A DNA stretch of 12,149 nt from JAJNBA01 sp035512775 (lineage in GTDB: Bacteria > Actinomycetota > UBA4738 > HRBIN12), in contig DATKDI010000053.1 in assembly GCA_035512775.1 (NCBI GenBank), positions 1-12,149 of the forward strand, read 5' to 3'. Below the pieces are notes generated by a model, which was given only the letters and a program-made list of their open reading frames with translations, did no database searches and was not told the DNA's origin. Positions within the stretch are counted from its first letter, which is position 1. Each line of letters begins with the position of its first letter. The position numbers and the translations under genes were made by a program. Below are positions 1 through 6,658 of this stretch, piece after piece.

Positions 1-1356
1 CGGCTCGTCGAGGAACCGCGCAAGCGGCGACACCGCATCCTCGTCGTCCCCGCGTCGCACGCCGAGCTCCTCCATGAGCCGACGCGCGGACGCAGGGCCC
101 ATCCCGTCGAGGAGCTGCAGAACGCGGAACCAGCTCACCTCGTCCAGCGGGTTCTCGAGGATGCGGAGGCACGCCAGCGCATCCTTCACGTGAGCGGCCT
201 CCATGAACTTCAGCCCTCCGTACTTGATGAACGGGATGTTCCGCCGGGCGAGCTCCACCTCGAGGTGATCCGAGTGGTACGCGGCGCGGAACAGGACCGC
301 CTGTGCCATCAGCGGGACGCCTGCCTCGCGGTGCGCCAGGACCGCTCGGCAGACGGCGTCGCTCTGCTCGGCCTCGTCGAGACACGCCCGAAGGATCGGC
401 CGCGCCTCGCCGGGGCGCGTCGGCTGCAGGGTCTTCTCGTGCCGTTGCGGACTGAGCGCGATCACCGCGTTCGACGCCGCCAGGATCGGGGGCGTCGAAC
501 GGTAGTTGCGCTCGAGCTTGATCATCGTTGCGTCCGGGAAGCGCTCGGGGAACTCGAGGATGTTCCTGACGGTCGCGGCGCGGAACGCGTAGATCGCCTG
601 GGCGTCGTCGCCCACGACGGTGAGGTTCCGGGGGCCCGCAGCAGGCCGCATCCCTTCGAGGATGTCGGCCTGCAGCGCGTTCGTGTCCTGGTACTCGTCG
701 ACCAGGATGTGCTCGAACATCGCGGCGAGCTGCGACCCCGTCGCGGGTGAGGTGGCGAGGGCTTTCCAGAACAACAGGAGGTCGTCGTAGTCGAGGACGT
801 GCTGCTGCCGTTTGCGTTCCGTGTACGCGCGGAAGATGTCCCGGATCCCCTCGGCCTCGTCGAGGCACCAGGGGTAATGGCGCTTCAGCACGTCGGTGAG
901 CCGCTCGCCCGCGTTCACCGTCCGCGAGTAGATCGCCGCGAGCGTGTCCTTCCTCGGGAAGCGTCGTTCACGCACCGAGAACCCGAGCTCGTCCCGGAGC
1001 AGGTTCATCACGTCGGCGCCGTCGGCTTGGTCCAGGACCGTGAAGTCGGGCGTCAGGCCGAGCGCCCGACCGTGGAGGCGCAGGAGTCGGTTCCCGATCG
1101 CATGGAAGGTGCCGCCCCAGACGCGGCCGGTGTCGCCCGTAGCGAGCCGGGCCGCTCGCGAAACCATCTCGCGAGAGGCGCGCCTGCTGAACGTGAGGAG
1201 CAGGATCCGCTCGGGGCGGGTGCCTCGTTCGACTAGCGAGGCGACCCTTGCAGCGAGCGTCATCGTCTTCCCGCTCCCCGCACCGGCGACGATCAGCAAG
1301 GGTCCCTCGCCGTGACGAACGGCGGCCCGCTGCTCCGGGTTCAGGTCCTCGAACAC
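1..1356 (-). CDS. UvrD/PcrA-type superfamily 1 DNA helicase (C-terminal part outside window)
   Basis: This is an ATP-driven 3'-5' DNA helicase of the UvrD/Rep/PcrA group, acting in DNA repair or replication restart. About 452 codons are visible and the frame is still open at base 1, so the C-terminal helicase half is cut off. Numbered from the GTG at 1356, the motifs in order are a Q-motif (NPEQRAAV, about residues 6-13), Walker A GAGSGKT (25-31), Walker B VDEYQDTN (219-226), motif III VVGDDAQAIYAF (about 248-259) and motif IV LERNYRS (281-287). An in-frame ATG at 1407 would add 17 residues. The GTG at 1356 is preferred because a -35/-10 pair lies just before it, because the protein then begins directly at the Q-motif as usual, and because the ATG would lie upstream of that promoter. 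Which UvrD paralogue this is cannot be settled. Confidence 0.93.
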   Translation of the reverse strand, partial: MFEDLNPEQRAAVRHGEGPLLIVAGAGSGKTMTLAARVASLVERGTRPERILLLTFSRRASREMVSRAARLATGDTGRVWGGTFHAIGNRLLRLHGRALGLTPDFTVLDQADGADVMNLLRDELGFSVRERRFPRKDTLAAIYSRTVNAGERLTDVLKRHYPWCLDEAEGIRDIFRAYTERKRQQHVLDYDDLLLFWKALATSPATGSQLAAMFEHILVDEYQDTNALQADILEGMRPAAGPRNLTVVGDDAQAIYAFRAATVRNILEFPERFPDATMIKLERNYRSTPPILAASNAVIALSPQRHEKTLQPTRPGEARPILRACLDEAEQSDAVCRAVLAHREAGVPLMAQAVLFRAAYHSDHLEVELARRNIPFIKYGGLKFMEAAHVKDALACLRILENPLDEVSWFRVLQLLDGMGPASARRLMEELGVRRGDDEDAVSPLARFLDEP

Positions 1357-1364
1357 GCGTTCGG

Positions 1365-1393
1365 AGTCTAGGTCCTGTCGGAGACCCGGCCAA
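1365..1393 (-). promoter_or_regulatory. Predicted promoter of the UvrD-type helicase gene (leaderless)
   Basis: On the minus strand there is a -35-like TTGGCC (1393-1388), a 17-nt spacer and a -10 TAGACT (1370-1365), then 8 nt to the GTG at 1356. Transcription would begin at or within a base or two of the start codon, giving a leaderless mRNA. No Shine-Dalgarno is seen before the GTG. The same hexamer and the same 8-nt spacing recur at hemL. Confidence 0.5.
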
Positions 1394-1442
1394 GCACTGT
1401 TCTCCATCGAGGTCCGAGGATCCCACCGTGATGGTGTGCCGT

Positions 1443-1448
1443 GGGAGG
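1443..1448 (+). promoter_or_regulatory. Ribosome binding site of the CDGSH gene
   Basis: GGGAGG lies 8 nt before the ATG at 1457. It decides for that ATG over the in-frame GTG at 1436, which lies upstream of this site. Confidence 0.65.
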
Positions 1449-1456
1449 ATGCCTGG

Positions 1457-2125
1457 ATGTCTGAGCCGGAGATCCGCGTCGAGGAGAACGGTCCGTACCA
1501 GGTGACCGGTCCCCTGCCGATCGCACGGACGAGGACGGTGAAGACGGAGTTCGGCGAGCCGGTGGATTACGCGCCGTTCGAAGGGCTGGACGCGGGCGCC
1601 GCCTATCGCCTCTGTCGGTGCGGCCGGAGCGCGACCAAGCCATTCTGTGACGACAGTCATCTCGAGGAACCGCGCGTCGACGTCACGGAGCGGGCCGATC
1701 ACGGCCCGCGCGAGCCACGGGCCGATGTTTTCCAGGCCGAGGACGGGGCGATCATCAGCGACGACCTCTCGCTCTGCTCGAAGGCCGGCTACTGCAAGGA
1801 CCGGTTCACGGGCGTGTGGCAGATGCTCGGCGACGCGGACCCTTCGGTGCGTGAGCGGATGGGGAGGATGGTCGAGCTCTGTCCGTCCGGACGGCTCGCA
1901 TGGGCGGACTCGCCCGACACCCCCGATCACGAGCCGGTGTACGAGCCGGAGATCGCCGTGTTCCGCAACGGGCCGCTGTTCGTGCGCGGTGGGGTCAGGG
2001 TCGTCGGAGCAGACGGCGAGCCGTACGAGGTCAGGAACCGTCAGGTGCTCTGCCGCTGCGGCTATTCACAGAACAAGCCGTTCTGCGACGGCTCACACTC
2101 GATCGTCGGCTTCCGCGACGGCTGA
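1457..2125 (+). CDS. Tandem CDGSH iron-sulfur domain protein
   Basis: This 222-residue protein is predicted to bind [2Fe-2S] clusters through CDGSH (mitoNEET-like) motifs. Site 1 is C53-x-C55-x8-C64-x3-H68 in CRCGRSATKPFCDDSH. Site 2 is C199-x-C201-x8-C210-x3-H214 in CRCGYSQNKPFCDGSH. Each is preceded by a similar beta-rich stretch (EIRVEENGPYQV near residue 5 and EIAVFRNGPLFV near residue 164), so the chain is an internal duplication. Between them is a segment with three more cysteines (C107, C113, C142), the last in LCPSGRL. There is no signal peptide or membrane segment, so a cytosolic electron-transfer or cluster-carrying role is likely but the partner is unknown. The gene converges on msrA with one base between the stops, and both fit redox stress, though that link is only inferred. 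Confidence 0.9.
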   Translation: MSEPEIRVEENGPYQVTGPLPIARTRTVKTEFGEPVDYAPFEGLDAGAAYRLCRCGRSATKPFCDDSHLEEPRVDVTERADHGPREPRADVFQAEDGAIISDDLSLCSKAGYCKDRFTGVWQMLGDADPSVRERMGRMVELCPSGRLAWADSPDTPDHEPVYEPEIAVFRNGPLFVRGGVRVVGADGEPYEVRNRQVLCRCGYSQNKPFCDGSHSIVGFRDG

Positions 2126-2126
2126 G

Positions 2127-2642
2127 CTACGCGCTGACCGGTCCCAAGCCCTCGAGCAGTCCCGGCGGGATCGCGTGGCAGTACGGCTCGTGTCCGTTGT
2201 TCAGGTAGTACCGCTGGTGATATTCCTCGGCCGGATAGAAGGCTACGTGCGGCCGGATCTCAGTGGCGATCGGCTGCGAGTACCGGCTCTGCGCCCGGTC
2301 GCGTGAGGCATCCGCGGCGGCGTGCTGCTCCTCGGAGTGCGTGAGGGCGATGCTCCGGTACTGCGAGCCGCGGTCGGGTCCCTGCCGGTTGACCTGCGTC
2401 GGGTCGTGCATCGCCCAGAAGACCTCGAGGAGCTGGTCGAAGGACACGACCTCGGGGTCGAACGTGACCTCGACGACCTCGGCGTGGCCGGTCGTGTCGT
2501 TGCATACCTCGCGGTACGTGGGGTTCTCGACGAACCCGCCGCTGTAGCCGGAGACGGCGTCGATCACGCCGGGGACCTTTCGGAACAGGTGCTCGACTCC
2601 CCAGAAGCAGCCGGCGCCGAAGGTTGCGGTCTCAGATGGCAT
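2127..2642 (-). CDS. msrA: Peptide-methionine (S)-S-oxide reductase
   Basis: MsrA reduces the S-epimer of methionine sulfoxide, free or in proteins, back to methionine, normally with thioredoxin as donor. The 171-residue protein opens with the family signature GAGCFWG, placing the catalytic cysteine at C12. It also shows GYSGG (32-36), TGHAEVVEV (51-59), the DPTQVNRQG stretch (80-88) followed by GSQYRS, and PAEEYHQRYY (137-146). C47 and C155 are the only other cysteines and C155 is the likelier recycling partner. The frame stays open upstream to 2816, but the ATG at 2642 has GGAAAGGA 6 nt before it (2656-2649) and starts just ahead of the signature, as is usual. No MsrB domain is fused. Confidence 0.95.
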   Translation of the reverse strand: MPSETATFGAGCFWGVEHLFRKVPGVIDAVSGYSGGFVENPTYREVCNDTTGHAEVVEVTFDPEVVSFDQLLEVFWAMHDPTQVNRQGPDRGSQYRSIALTHSEEQHAAADASRDRAQSRYSQPIATEIRPHVAFYPAEEYHQRYYLNNGHEPYCHAIPPGLLEGLGPVSA

Positions 2643-2830
2643 GTCGTGTCCTTTCCGGAGGTCGTTCCTCCCATAGTGCCACCCGGAGGCGTTCTGTTGT
2701 GGCTCGGCGTTACCCCCCGCCTCCCTCAGAAGTCGTAGTCCCCTCGGGGAAGCTCGAAATGGTCCACTTCGCCGACTACGCCCGCTGCCCCATGTACCCG
2801 ATATCAGGTAGAGCAAGCGAGAGGCATCGA

Positions 2831-2837
2831 GGAGGAG
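2831..2837 (+). promoter_or_regulatory. Ribosome binding site of the PAS-domain gene
   Basis: GGAGGAG lies 5 nt before the ATG at 2843 and decides for this start over in-frame starts further upstream. The 200-base divergent gap it belongs to (2643-2842) shows no convincing -35/-10 pair on either strand. Confidence 0.65.
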
Positions 2838-2842
2838 AGCAC

Positions 2843-3283
2843 ATGCGACAGTGGGAGCTCATCGGCATCACGGACACGGTGGATTGGTCGCCGCCTCGCC
2901 GTGAGCCAGCGCCTTCTGGAGAGGAAGAGCACTTTCCGGCCGTCATGTGGACCACCGACGGCTCGCTTCGACTGAGAGGGGTCTCCTGGACGGCCTCCCA
3001 GCACCTGGGGATCCACCCTCGCTTCCTCGACGGAAGAGAGCTGCTCGAGGCGTTCGGGATGGAAGGGGAGAACCTCCCGATCCTCGAGGCACACGCGGCC
3101 GCGCTCACGGGGAAGACGGTCACGTTCAGCCTCAAGGGGATCGAGGGGCGGATGTGGTGCCGCGTCGCGCCCACCCACGACGCGGGCGAGCACATCGTGG
3201 GGACGTTCTGCATCGCCACCGAGCCGGCGTCCGACGGCGACGAGCCGATGGCGGCGCAGGCGGCCACCCTCACGCTTGTGTGA
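2843..3283 (+). CDS. Small stand-alone PAS-domain protein
   Basis: The 146-residue protein consists mostly of one PAS-like sensor fold, about residues 30-127. Visible features are an opening strand FPAVMWTTDGSLRLRGVS, a helical middle with HLGIHPRFLDGRELLEAFG, then AALTGKTVTFSLKGIEGRMW and a closing pair of strands ending HIVGTFCIATE. These match the order of a PAS domain of the kind joined to bacterial signalling proteins. There is no kinase, cyclase, helix-turn-helix or membrane segment. The first 29 residues and the last 19 look unstructured. It may be a single-domain ligand or partner-binding protein, but its target is unknown. It converges on hemL with 12 bases between the stops and diverges from msrA. 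The domain call rests on pattern resemblance, not on an alignment. Confidence 0.8.
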   Translation: MRQWELIGITDTVDWSPPRREPAPSGEEEHFPAVMWTTDGSLRLRGVSWTASQHLGIHPRFLDGRELLEAFGMEGENLPILEAHAAALTGKTVTFSLKGIEGRMWCRVAPTHDAGEHIVGTFCIATEPASDGDEPMAAQAATLTLV

Positions 3284-3295
3284 GCTTCGGGGCGG

Positions 3296-4570
3296 TCAGC
3301 CACGGAAGCGGCCGGCCGCCCCGAGCACCATCTCGGTTTCGCTCTCACCGAAGGCCGTGCAGAGCGTCCACAGCTCGTAGCCCGACGGCGGCAGATACAC
3401 GCCCTCGCCCAACATGTGGTGGAAGAAGCGTGCGAACCGTTCGTGGTCGGCTGCCTTCGCATCCTCGAAGTTCCTGATCGGGCCGCCCGAGAAGAACACG
3501 CTGAGGAGCGAGCCGGCTCGGTTGACCATCGCCTCGATCCCGTTCGTCTCGAAGGCGAGCGCGAGACCGGCCTGAAGATCTTCCGCCATCGTCTCGAGCG
3601 CCGCATACGGATCTTCGCGATCGATCAACTCGAGGGCGGCCAGTCCGGCTGCTACCGCGACCGGGTTCCCGCTGAGGGTCCCGGCCTGATAGACGGGTCC
3701 GACCGGCGCGAGCTGCTCCATCAGGTCGCGCCGCCCGCCGAAGGCTGCGCACGGGAACCCGCCGCCCATCACCTTGCCGAGGACGGTGAGGTCGGGCGTG
3801 ATGCCGTAGCGATCCTGTGCGCCGCCGCGCGCGATCCGGAACCCGGTGATCACCTCGTCGAAGATCAGTAGCGCGCCGTGCTCTTCGCACAAGAGACGAA
3901 GACCCTCGAGGTACCCCTCGCCGGGCGGCACGACTCCCATGTTCGCGGGGACCGGCTCGACGATGAGCGCGGCGACCGTTCCTTCGTTGGCCTCGAAGAG
4001 CGACGCGATCTCGTCGAGGTCGTTGAAGGGCGCGATCACCGTGTCGTGCGCGGCGCCGGCGGTGACGCCGGGCGTGCTCGGGATCGAGAAGGTCGCGAGC
4101 CCACTGCCGGCGCCGCGTGCGAGCAGCGCGTCGGAGTGTCCGTGGTAGCAGCCCTCGAGCTTGATGAGGGTGTCCTTGCCGGTCGCGCCACGGGCCAGGC
4201 GGATCGCAGACATCGCGGCCTCGGTTCCCGAGGAGACGAGCCGCACCTGATCGATCGAGGGGATCATCGAGGCGATCCGCTCCGCCAGCTGCACCTCTGC
4301 TTCGGTGGGGACGCCGAATGAAGTTCCTCGCCCGGCGGCCTCGACCGCGGCACCCACGATCTCCTTCCGCGCGTGTCCGAACAGCAAGGCTCCCCAGGAC
4401 TGGCAGAGGTCGACGTAGCGAGTTCCATCGGCATCCTCGAGATAGGCACCGTCGCCTCGGACCGCGAAGCGGGGTGTGCCGCTGACGGCTCCGAACGCAC
4501 GGACCGGCGAGTTCACGCCGCCGGGGATCGTTCCTTTCGCTCGCTCGAAGAGTTCCTCGGACCGGCCCAC
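3296..4570 (-). CDS. hemL: Glutamate-1-semialdehyde 2,1-aminomutase
   Basis: HemL is a PLP enzyme that moves the amino group of glutamate-1-semialdehyde to give 5-aminolevulinate, the second step of the C5 tetrapyrrole pathway; HemA, encoded further right, makes its substrate. The 424-residue length is normal. The N-terminus carries IPGGVNSPVRAF (15-26), then SSGTEAAMSAIRLAR (113-127, cofactor phosphate region), CYHGHSDALL (141-150), IVEPVPANMG (203-212), FDEVITGFR (237-245), and the Schiff-base lysine K266 in LGKVMGGGFP. The start is a GTG at 4570 with no clear Shine-Dalgarno, but a TAGACT -10 box ends 8 nt before it. It is transcribed alone, apart from the other hem genes, and diverges from the dehydratase gene across only 46 bases. 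Confidence 0.97.
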   Translation of the reverse strand: MGRSEELFERAKGTIPGGVNSPVRAFGAVSGTPRFAVRGDGAYLEDADGTRYVDLCQSWGALLFGHARKEIVGAAVEAAGRGTSFGVPTEAEVQLAERIASMIPSIDQVRLVSSGTEAAMSAIRLARGATGKDTLIKLEGCYHGHSDALLARGAGSGLATFSIPSTPGVTAGAAHDTVIAPFNDLDEIASLFEANEGTVAALIVEPVPANMGVVPPGEGYLEGLRLLCEEHGALLIFDEVITGFRIARGGAQDRYGITPDLTVLGKVMGGGFPCAAFGGRRDLMEQLAPVGPVYQAGTLSGNPVAVAAGLAALELIDREDPYAALETMAEDLQAGLALAFETNGIEAMVNRAGSLLSVFFSGGPIRNFEDAKAADHERFARFFHHMLGEGVYLPPSGYELWTLCTAFGESETEMVLGAAGRFRG

Positions 4571-4578
4571 GGCCCGTC

Positions 4579-4584
4579 AGTCTA
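4579..4584 (-). promoter_or_regulatory. Predicted -10 box of hemL (leaderless start)
   Basis: TAGACT on the minus strand ends 8 nt before the hemL GTG (4570), which puts transcription initiation at or next to the start codon. There is no recognisable -35 at 16-18 nt. The hexamer and spacing match those before the UvrD-type gene. Confidence 0.42.
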
Positions 4585-4616
4585 TGAGCGCCTCCGGACG
4601 GGCCGCCTGTGGTTGG

Positions 4617-5549
4617 ATGCAGGCCGTGACCGTGGGACCCGATGACGTCCGCGACGCCGCCGAACGGATCGCCGGTCGGGTTCGCCGAACGCCGGTCCTG
4701 GAGCTCGGGGAGATGCACAGCGCCTCGGTGGTCGCGAAGCTCGAGCTCCTGCAGCACACCGGGTCGTTCAAGCCTCGCGGCGCGTTCAACAAGCTGCTGT
4801 CGAGCGACGTGCCGCCCGCCGGAGTGATCGCCGCGTCGGGCGGGAACTTCGGCTCGGCCGTGGCCTACGCGGCGAGGGAGACCGGCGTGGCGGCGGAGAT
4901 CTTCGTGCCGGCGACGTCGCCGGAGACGAAGGTGTCTCGCGTGCGCGCACACGGCGCGCACGTGACCGTCGTGGACGGGTACTACGCCGAAGCGCAGGCA
5001 GCGCTCGGCGCGCGGCAGGAGGAGACCGGGGCACTGCTGATGCATCCCTTCGACCAGCCGGAGGTGATCGCGGGCCAGGGGACGATCGGGATCGAGCTCG
5101 ACGAACAGGTGCCGAACGTCGACACGGTGCTGGTCGCGGTCGGCGGCGGCGGACTGATCGCCGGGATCGCGGCCTGGTTCCGAGGGCGGGTCCGCGTGAT
5201 CGGCGTCGAACCGGTGACCTGCGCGACGATGACCGCGGCTTTGGAGGCGGGCGGTCCGGTCGTCGCCGAGGTCGGCGGCGTCGCGGCCGATTCACTCGGC
5301 TCGGCCCGGGTGGGCGACCACACGTTCCCGCTCGTCCGCGATCACGTGGTTGGCGTCGTCCTCGTCGCGGACGACGCGATCCGGGAGGCGCAACGCGCGT
5401 ACTGGGACGAGTGCCGGTTGATCGTGGAGCCGGGAGGTGCCGCGGCTTTCGGCGCGCTCCGCTCGGGCGCGTACGTGCCCAACGTAGGAGAACGGGTGTG
5501 CGTCCTCGCCTCGGGTGCGAACTGCGACCCGGCGACGGTCACGGGCTGA
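4617..5549 (+). CDS. PLP-dependent threonine/serine dehydratase-like protein
   Basis: This is a fold-type II PLP enzyme of the threonine dehydratase/serine racemase family, which deaminates hydroxyamino acids to 2-oxoacids. In 310 residues it shows the Schiff-base lysine K52 in GSFKPRGA, the substrate loop SGGNFGSAVAYAA (74-86), HPFDQPEVIAGQGTIGIEL (143-161), the tetraglycine phosphate loop VGGGGL (175-180), EPGGAAAFGAL (271-281) and a C-terminal LASGAN (297-302) whose serine would contact the pyridine nitrogen. No ACT regulatory domain follows, so it is not the feedback-inhibited long IlvA type. The exact substrate is open. The start is uncertain: ATG 4617 is taken, with no strong Shine-Dalgarno, and GTG 4626 or ATG 4584 are alternatives. 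It is divergent from hemL and overlaps the next gene's 3' end by 11 bases. Confidence 0.9.
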   Translation: MQAVTVGPDDVRDAAERIAGRVRRTPVLELGEMHSASVVAKLELLQHTGSFKPRGAFNKLLSSDVPPAGVIAASGGNFGSAVAYAARETGVAAEIFVPATSPETKVSRVRAHGAHVTVVDGYYAEAQAALGARQEETGALLMHPFDQPEVIAGQGTIGIELDEQVPNVDTVLVAVGGGGLIAGIAAWFRGRVRVIGVEPVTCATMTAALEAGGPVVAEVGGVAADSLGSARVGDHTFPLVRDHVVGVVLVADDAIREAQRAYWDECRLIVEPGGAAAFGALRSGAYVPNVGERVCVLASGANCDPATVTG

Positions 5550-6057
5550 CGGGCCGGGTCGCCGTTCGCCGTCGCCACGACCGCGCGGCGAGAGACACCC
5601 CGACGATCCCGATCGCGGCCGCCGCGATCGGGACGATCGGGGCGTCCCCGCCCACCTCGATCCGGATCACGCTCGGGAACTCCCCGCCCTGGCGAGATTC
5701 CCAGGTACGCCACAGGGGCAGGACGTCGTAGGCGCCGGGTTCGTCGATCGTGATGTGGCCCCGGTCGACCCCGTTCGAGGTCGTATGGCCGGCCACGGGG
5801 ATCCAATCGCTCCGGTCGAGCTCACCTTCGGTATCCAAGGGATGCACCCACACCATGTGGTCCCCCGAGCCGAAGCATGACGAAGAGAGCTCCGAGTGGG
5901 CAGCGTCGTCGTAGCACGTCATCGTGAACGTGATCCGCTCCCCCACGTCAGGGCGGAGCGGTGCGACCTCGAGACCGAAGTAGGACAGCTTCGCGCTGGC
6001 GAGCGCGGGCGCCAGGAAGGGCACCAGCAACATCACCGTCAAGACGATCCTGCGCAT
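5539..6057 (-). CDS. Exported protein with C-terminal membrane anchor, unknown function
   Basis: I do not recognise this family. The 172-residue product starts MRR followed by a hydrophobic stretch ending ALASA, a typical signal peptide with likely cleavage near residue 22. A roughly 115-residue middle is rich in alternating beta-strand patterns (VGERITFTMTCYD, DRGHITIDEPGAYDVLPLW) and has two cysteines, C48 and C61, which could form a disulfide outside the cell. Near the C-terminus is one hydrophobic helix (about 139-158) followed by WRRR, so the protein should be anchored with a short cytosolic tail. The middle looks like a small beta-sandwich. A GTG at 6084 would add nine residues (MRRRGVSGD) and lies 9 nt after the upstream stop; neither start has an ideal Shine-Dalgarno. 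It is the last gene of the hemB unit. Confidence 0.75.
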   Translation of the reverse strand: MRRIVLTVMLLVPFLAPALASAKLSYFGLEVAPLRPDVGERITFTMTCYDDAAHSELSSSCFGSGDHMVWVHPLDTEGELDRSDWIPVAGHTTSNGVDRGHITIDEPGAYDVLPLWRTWESRQGGEFPSVIRIEVGGDAPIVPIAAAAIGIVGVSLAARSWRRRTATRPVSP

Positions 6058-6093
6058 GTCCCCGGATACACCGCGGCGGCGCACGTGGTTCCG

Positions 6094-6648
6094 TCAGTCA
6101 GGCTTGGCTTCGAGCAGTCCCGCGAGCTTCGTCGTCGTGTTCCAGTTCCGGATCGTCATGTTCTTGTAGATGGGGAGCGAGGCGACCCGGTTGAGACGGC
6201 TCTGGGTCGCCCGGCTCTCCAGCCTCGACATATAGAGGACCCCGGTGCCCGCCCACATCCGGTCCACGCCCTCCTTCGTCGACACGTCCTTGATCGCGGT
6301 CTTCGCGGTCAGGGGCGGCTTGAGGAAGACCACGTTGTAGCGGTACGTCGCCGGCTCGGTACCGAACCCCTTCGGCGCCCGGTCGACGACCGCGCGCATC
6401 TGGCTCCGGCTCCGAACGACGACCCTCGCGTCGTAGTGCCCGAACGCCTTCCGGAGGATCCCTTCGATCCTCCGAGTGAGCTCGACCTGACTCGAAAACG
6501 GCGCGTCGAACACGACGTTTCCGCTCTGGATGTACGTCGCGACGTTGGCGAAGCTGGCTCCCTCGAAGCACGCCTTCAACGCCGACATCGGGATCGCGTT
6601 CTTGCCCCCGACGTTGATCCCGCGGAGCAGCGCGACGTGACGGGCCAC
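6094..6648 (-). CDS. DUF1697 family protein
   Basis: This 184-residue protein matches the DUF1697 family, whose biochemical function is not established. The diagnostic N-terminus is clear: VALLRGINVGGKNAIPM (residues 5-21), followed by the helix with LKACFEGASF and then the strand YIQSGNVVF (39-47). The rest carries a second domain with YNVVFLKPP (about 108-116) and the C-terminal LPIYKNMTIRNWNT (158-171) and KLAGLL region typical of full-length members. There is no signal peptide or membrane helix. Translation begins at a GTG 10 nt beyond the hemB stop, and a GAGG sequence overlapping that stop lies 8 nt before the GTG, suggesting translational coupling to hemB. Nothing in the sequence ties it to haem synthesis beyond the shared unit. 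Confidence 0.92.
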   Translation of the reverse strand: MARHVALLRGINVGGKNAIPMSALKACFEGASFANVATYIQSGNVVFDAPFSSQVELTRRIEGILRKAFGHYDARVVVRSRSQMRAVVDRAPKGFGTEPATYRYNVVFLKPPLTAKTAIKDVSTKEGVDRMWAGTGVLYMSRLESRATQSRLNRVASLPIYKNMTIRNWNTTTKLAGLLEAKPD

Positions 6649-6658
6649 CGCGGGGGCC

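Noticed and set aside
1357..1407. Upstream ATG (1407) as start of the UvrD-type helicase
   Set aside because: The best promoter lies between this ATG and the GTG at 1356, and the added 17 residues precede the usual Q-motif start without family resemblance.
2726..2808. Minus-strand reading in the msrA-PAS gap ending VDHFELPRGDYDF before a TGA at 2726-2728
   Set aside because: It looks protein-like but is only about 25 codons between stops, with no start signal. It could be a gene remnant or chance, and I cannot support it as a gene.
2643..2842. Search for promoters or a small RNA in the 200-base gap between msrA and the PAS gene
   Set aside because: Apart from the two ribosome binding sites I saw only weak -10-like hexamers without matching -35 sequences, and no strong hairpin.
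3345..5045. Long open frames antisense to, or shifted against, hemL, hemC and the dehydratase gene, some over 500 codons
   Set aside because: They are arginine- and proline-rich shadow frames of GC-rich genes, with no recognisable motifs, and they overlap genes with clear catalytic residues.
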